This document shows, one piece after another, positions 6,250 through 8,487 of a stretch of 8,487 bases of DNA. The stretch is from Chitinophagales bacterium (GTDB lineage Bacteria > Bacteroidota > Bacteroidia > Chitinophagales > Chitinophagaceae). Within the stretch, counting starts at the first letter, position 1; each line of letters begins with the position of its first letter. The notes under the pieces were generated by a model. It had not been told where the DNA came from. It saw only the letters and a list, made by a program, of their open reading frames with translations, and made no database searches. Made by a program: the position numbers and the translations under genes. The DNA is taken from the NCBI GenBank assembly GCA_015654495.1, contig JAATGW010000572.1:1-8487 (forward strand). The letters are read 5' to 3'.

Positions 6250-6453
6250 TTATTCTTCTCTCTCCAGATCCTTAAGTATCCTGTTCACATCTTCTTCCGT
6301 TGTTGTGAGTTTGGTTTTGCAAATGTTTATCAGAAAAGCAGCACGCTTCACTTTCTCTGAAAGTTCATCAATAGAAATTCCACCTTCTTCAATTTCAGTA
6401 ACTATGCTTTGAAGCTCTTCAAATGCCTCTGTATAATTGATCGGATCATTCAT
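6250..6453 (-). CDS. xseB: Exonuclease VII small subunit XseB
   Basis: The 67-aa small subunit of exonuclease VII, which assembles in several copies with XseA to degrade single-stranded DNA from either end. The typical pattern is complete: NYTEAFEELQSIVTEIEEGGISIDELSEKVKRA, a helical hairpin that binds the coiled-coil stalk of XseA, followed by a charged C-terminal helix (KDLEREE). The start was set at the ATG at 6453. Its ATGAATGA junction overlaps the xseA stop by 8 nt, a classic coupled arrangement, and the product length fits the family (E. coli XseB is 80 aa). An upstream in-frame TTG at 6483 would add ten polar residues and overlap xseA by 38 nt. It is followed in frame by an unusual open stretch. 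Confidence 0.92.
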   Translation of the reverse strand: MNDPINYTEAFEELQSIVTEIEEGGISIDELSEKVKRAAFLINICKTKLTTTEEDVNRILKDLEREE

Positions 6454-7918
6454 CTGCGTCTGGTTTTTCTGTTGATTGTACAATGCTAATAATATTTCCG
6501 GAAAAGAGAGTAGTATGAAGTTCTTCTCCCGCCTTTACCTGTTCACTTCTACTGATGGCTTTACCATTTATCCGGGTGATGCTGTATCCCCGGCGCAACA
6601 CGTTAGCGGGGTTCATATTGTCAACATTTTTTTCAATTGTTGATAGTGATAGTGCTATTTGGCGCACCTGCTGATCTACCTGGTAACGGAGTTTTTCGTT
6701 GTATTGCGTAAGTAGCAATCTGTTTTGTTTTACAACATACAAACTTTCTTTACGGATTTCCGAACTGATATTTCCGAGCTGTTCCTGGCAGATGGTAGTA
6801 AGCTCTCGTGAATTCCTTGCAAGATTGATTTTTAATTGACCTAGATAGCCGCGTTCCTGATGGAAACGGAACCCAATTTGCTGTTGAAGTGCTATACCAA
6901 ATCGCTGAGTCTGATTTCTGTTTCGCAGCAGGATATTCTCAGTAACGGAACGGAATAGCTTACCCAAAGCAAGCAGTGTAGATTTTTTTTCATTAAATAA
7001 ATTCCGGGCATAGTCTGCTATTTTTTTTTCTGCTTCCTGTACCGGCACTGAAAAATTATGAAAATGCTGTATCAGGAATTCTGCCAGTTTTGTGGGAGTA
7101 ATTGCATTTTCAAATGAAACAAGTTCAGAAACCGTTTCATTGGTTGAGTGACCAATACCAGTAATCACGGGTATCGGAAATGTACAGATCGTTTGAGCAA
7201 GAATAAAATCGTTGTAACAGGAAAGTCCAACATCACCACCGCCGCCGCGTATGATGGCCACCACATCAAAATGTTCTTTCAGTTTTCGGATCCGGTTAAG
7301 CTGTGCCGTGATCTCGGCTGCTGCTTTGTCGCCTTGCAGAATTGCGGGAAACAAATAATGGAAAAACCTGTATTTCCACGGATTTCCATCGATTACGTTT
7401 AGAAAATCAGCATAGCCCTTGCTGCTTTCTACCGAAACAATGGCAATTCGTTGTGGAAGGAGCGGTAATCTGAGTGATTTATTCTGATGGAAAATATTCC
7501 CGAGTTTCAACCTTTCAATGGTTTCCTGTTTTTCCTTTTCAAGGTCTCCTAAAGTGAATGCAGGATCTATATCAAGTATACGCAAAGCCAGGCCGTGAAC
7601 CGGATCAAAATTGATTTCTGCCAGAAACAGGATTTTGATTCCATCTCTTAATGGTTCTTTCAATACTGTTCTGAAGTTCTGATCGGCACGCAAATAATCT
7701 TTTTTCCACAGATTCGCTTTCATTTGTGCGGTGATCTTCCCTTGAACTTTTTCTACTAGTTCCGGGTAACAATGTCCGGAATGCGGGTAATGATTAAGTT
7801 TATTCATTTCCGCTTTTACCCAGAAGGGTGTAGTATATCTGTTCGATAATGTCTTTTGAATACTCCTGCTTACATCCAGAAGGGAAAATATTTTTCTGTC
7901 GGAAGATTGATCAGACAT
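6446..7918 (-). CDS. xseA: Exonuclease VII large subunit XseA
   Basis: The 490-aa catalytic subunit of exonuclease VII, a cytoplasmic single-strand-specific exonuclease in DNA repair and recombination. Residues about 8-117 form the N-terminal OB fold (FSLLDVSRSI, FWVKAEMNKL, ILFLAEINFDPVHGLAL). The catalytic domain follows: PQRIAIVSVESSKGYADFL at about 155-173, RGGGGDV at 224-230, GIGHSTNETV at 254-263 and TPTKLAEFL at 274-282, matching the conserved blocks of the family. Residues about 285-430 are a long coiled coil for XseB binding and stalk assembly. The C-terminal NPANVLRRGYSI at 436-447 is the usual closing motif. All landmarks are present, so it looks functional. The ATG is preceded four bases upstream by TAACTTTC, a near -7 element. 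It is the first gene of the xseAB unit. Confidence 0.95.
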   Translation of the reverse strand: MSDQSSDRKIFSLLDVSRSIQKTLSNRYTTPFWVKAEMNKLNHYPHSGHCYPELVEKVQGKITAQMKANLWKKDYLRADQNFRTVLKEPLRDGIKILFLAEINFDPVHGLALRILDIDPAFTLGDLEKEKQETIERLKLGNIFHQNKSLRLPLLPQRIAIVSVESSKGYADFLNVIDGNPWKYRFFHYLFPAILQGDKAAAEITAQLNRIRKLKEHFDVVAIIRGGGGDVGLSCYNDFILAQTICTFPIPVITGIGHSTNETVSELVSFENAITPTKLAEFLIQHFHNFSVPVQEAEKKIADYARNLFNEKKSTLLALGKLFRSVTENILLRNRNQTQRFGIALQQQIGFRFHQERGYLGQLKINLARNSRELTTICQEQLGNISSEIRKESLYVVKQNRLLLTQYNEKLRYQVDQQVRQIALSLSTIEKNVDNMNPANVLRRGYSITRINGKAISRSEQVKAGEELHTTLFSGNIISIVQSTEKPDADE

Positions 7919-7922
7919 GCTG

Positions 7923-7930
7923 GAAAGTTA
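7923..7930 (-). promoter_or_regulatory. xseA: Probable -7 element of xseA (TAACTTTC)
   Basis: On the minus strand TAACTTTC differs from the Bacteroidota consensus TAnnTTTG only in its last base. It is separated from the xseA ATG by CAGC, exactly the same four bases and distance as between the -7 element and ATG of oxyR in this window. This suggests a message starting at or next to the start codon. No -33 element was identified. Confidence 0.45.
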
Positions 7931-8200
7931 GCTGAAATTTTTTCTTTTTCTCTCTATAGGTAGCGGAAGAAATACATGATTTCACTATTTATCCAAATAA
8001 GCGAAAAAAAATTTTACCGGGCACCAGACCGGGCGTTTGCTTAGTTTCGTTTATAGCAAATATCTATGAGTATCATGAAATAATCCCTCAATTAATAATA
8101 AAAAATACCGGAAAGAAAAAGCCGTTAGTTTTTGATTTTTTTCTCTTGCCGGACTCAATATTATAATTCTGGGTTTGATTCTTTGGAAAGCATCTTGATC
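7931..8200. other. AT-rich intergenic stretch without recognised gene
   Basis: No convincing coding frame or RNA gene is visible on either strand. It lies between the xseA promoter and the hairpin repeat array. It holds homopolymer-rich segments and a short direct duplication of ACCGGGC at 8016-8022 and 8028-8034. Stop codons are frequent in all frames. Confidence 0.5.
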
Positions 8201-8344
8201 TTTCGTGATCGCTCCTACGGAGCTTGATTTCTCTTTTTGATTTATTTACAACGGGCTGAAGCCCGTTGCTATAGATTGCATCGCACCTTTGGTGCTGAAA
8301 TATTCCGAGATGATGATAAACCGGGAAATCTAAAATTTTATGAG
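8201..8344. repeat. 144-bp hairpin-rich repeat, unit A
   Basis: This is the first of two tandem units with a 144-bp period. It holds three short hairpins: GCTCC-TAC-GGAGC (8211-8223); AACGGGC-TGAA-GCCCGTT (8250-8267), a 7-bp stem with a tetraloop; and GCACC-TTT-GGTGC (8283-8295). A conserved block GTTGCTATAGATTGCA joins the second and third. The unit ends in AT-rich sequence around CTAAAATTTTATG. Units with hairpins of this kind recall the palindromic intergenic elements of Bacteroidota genomes, but I cannot name the family. A 47-codon frame runs through it between two TGA codons and is unlikely to be a gene. Confidence 0.85.
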
Positions 8345-8487
8345 TTCTTTCGTCGCTCCTATGGAGCTTGATTTTTCTTATTGACTTGTTTACTACGGGC
8401 TGAAGCCCGTTGCTATAGATTGCACCGCACTTTTGGTGCTGAAATATTCGGAGATGATGATGGACCGGGAAATCTAAAAATTTTATG
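8345..8487. repeat. 144-bp hairpin-rich repeat, unit B, cut by window end
   Basis: The second copy has the same three hairpins exactly 144 bases after those of unit A: GCTCC-TAT-GGAGC (8355-8367), ACGGGC-TGAA-GCCCGT (8395-8410) and GCACT-TTT-GGTGC (8427-8439). Differences gather in the spacers and loops. The change in the third stem turns a C-G into a T.G pair, which still pairs in plus-strand RNA. The sequence at the window edge (AATCTAAAAATTTTATG) matches the end of unit A, so a further copy may follow outside the window. Confidence 0.85.

Noticed and set aside
6098..6412. Plus-strand 104-codon frame across xseB
   Set aside because: It lies antisense to the well-supported xseB gene and has low-complexity hydrophobic and serine-rich content typical of a shadow frame.
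6454..6483. TTG at 6483 as start of xseB
   Set aside because: It would overlap xseA by 38 nt and add ten polar residues; the ATG at 6453 with an 8-nt overlap is the typical coupled arrangement.
8016..8034. ACCGGGC direct duplication
   Set aside because: Only seven bases, two copies, with no associated element.
8201..8487. CRISPR array
   Set aside because: The unit is a 144-bp tandem repeat with internal hairpins; there are no short repeats separated by unique spacers and no cas genes.

Overview
The window looks like a chromosomal segment from a Bacteroidota bacterium, probably of the Chitinophagaceae/Sphingobacteriales type. The reasons are the family flavour of the proteins (OxyR, XseA, S66 carboxypeptidases, a Tat-exported class V aminotransferase), moderate-to-low GC, weak or absent Shine-Dalgarno sequences, and a clean TAnnTTTG-type -7 promoter element just before oxyR. 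The genus cannot be fixed from the sequence alone.

Layout. (1) 86-2155, plus strand: two tandem paralogous LD-carboxypeptidases of the MccF/LdcA (S66) family. The first has an N-terminal export signal and the second does not, suggesting one envelope and one cytoplasmic enzyme acting on murein peptides. (2) 2173-3308, minus strand: a tight three-gene run. A 67-aa helical protein is followed by a nucleotidyltransferase-fold protein (a pairing reminiscent of toxin-antitoxin modules) and then by a small secreted protein of unknown function. (3) 3309-3692: a divergent control region. It holds a strong minus-strand terminator, traces of a small and possibly decayed minus-strand gene, a perfect OxyR/LysR-type inverted repeat and a -7 element. 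(4) 3693-4637, plus strand: oxyR, with both redox cysteines at the E. coli positions 199 and 208. (5) 4804-6051, minus strand: a Tat-exported PLP enzyme of the class V aminotransferase/isopenicillin-N epimerase-like group. (6) 6094-7918, minus strand: xseA and xseB, encoding exonuclease VII and overlapping by 8 nt, followed by a coding-like open stretch in frame with the xseB stop. (7) 7931-8487: no gene. The last ~290 bases hold two tandem copies of a 144-bp repeat, each with three short perfect or near-perfect hairpins, and the array runs off the window end.

The genes do not form one pathway. The themes are cell-wall peptide recycling, peroxide sensing and DNA repair housekeeping, with accessory elements between them (the nucleotidyltransferase pair, the hairpin repeats and the small unrecognised reading frames). 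The least explained parts are the nucleotidyltransferase/small-protein pair, the 3443-3639 remnant with its own terminator, the open stretch behind xseB and the hairpin repeat array.
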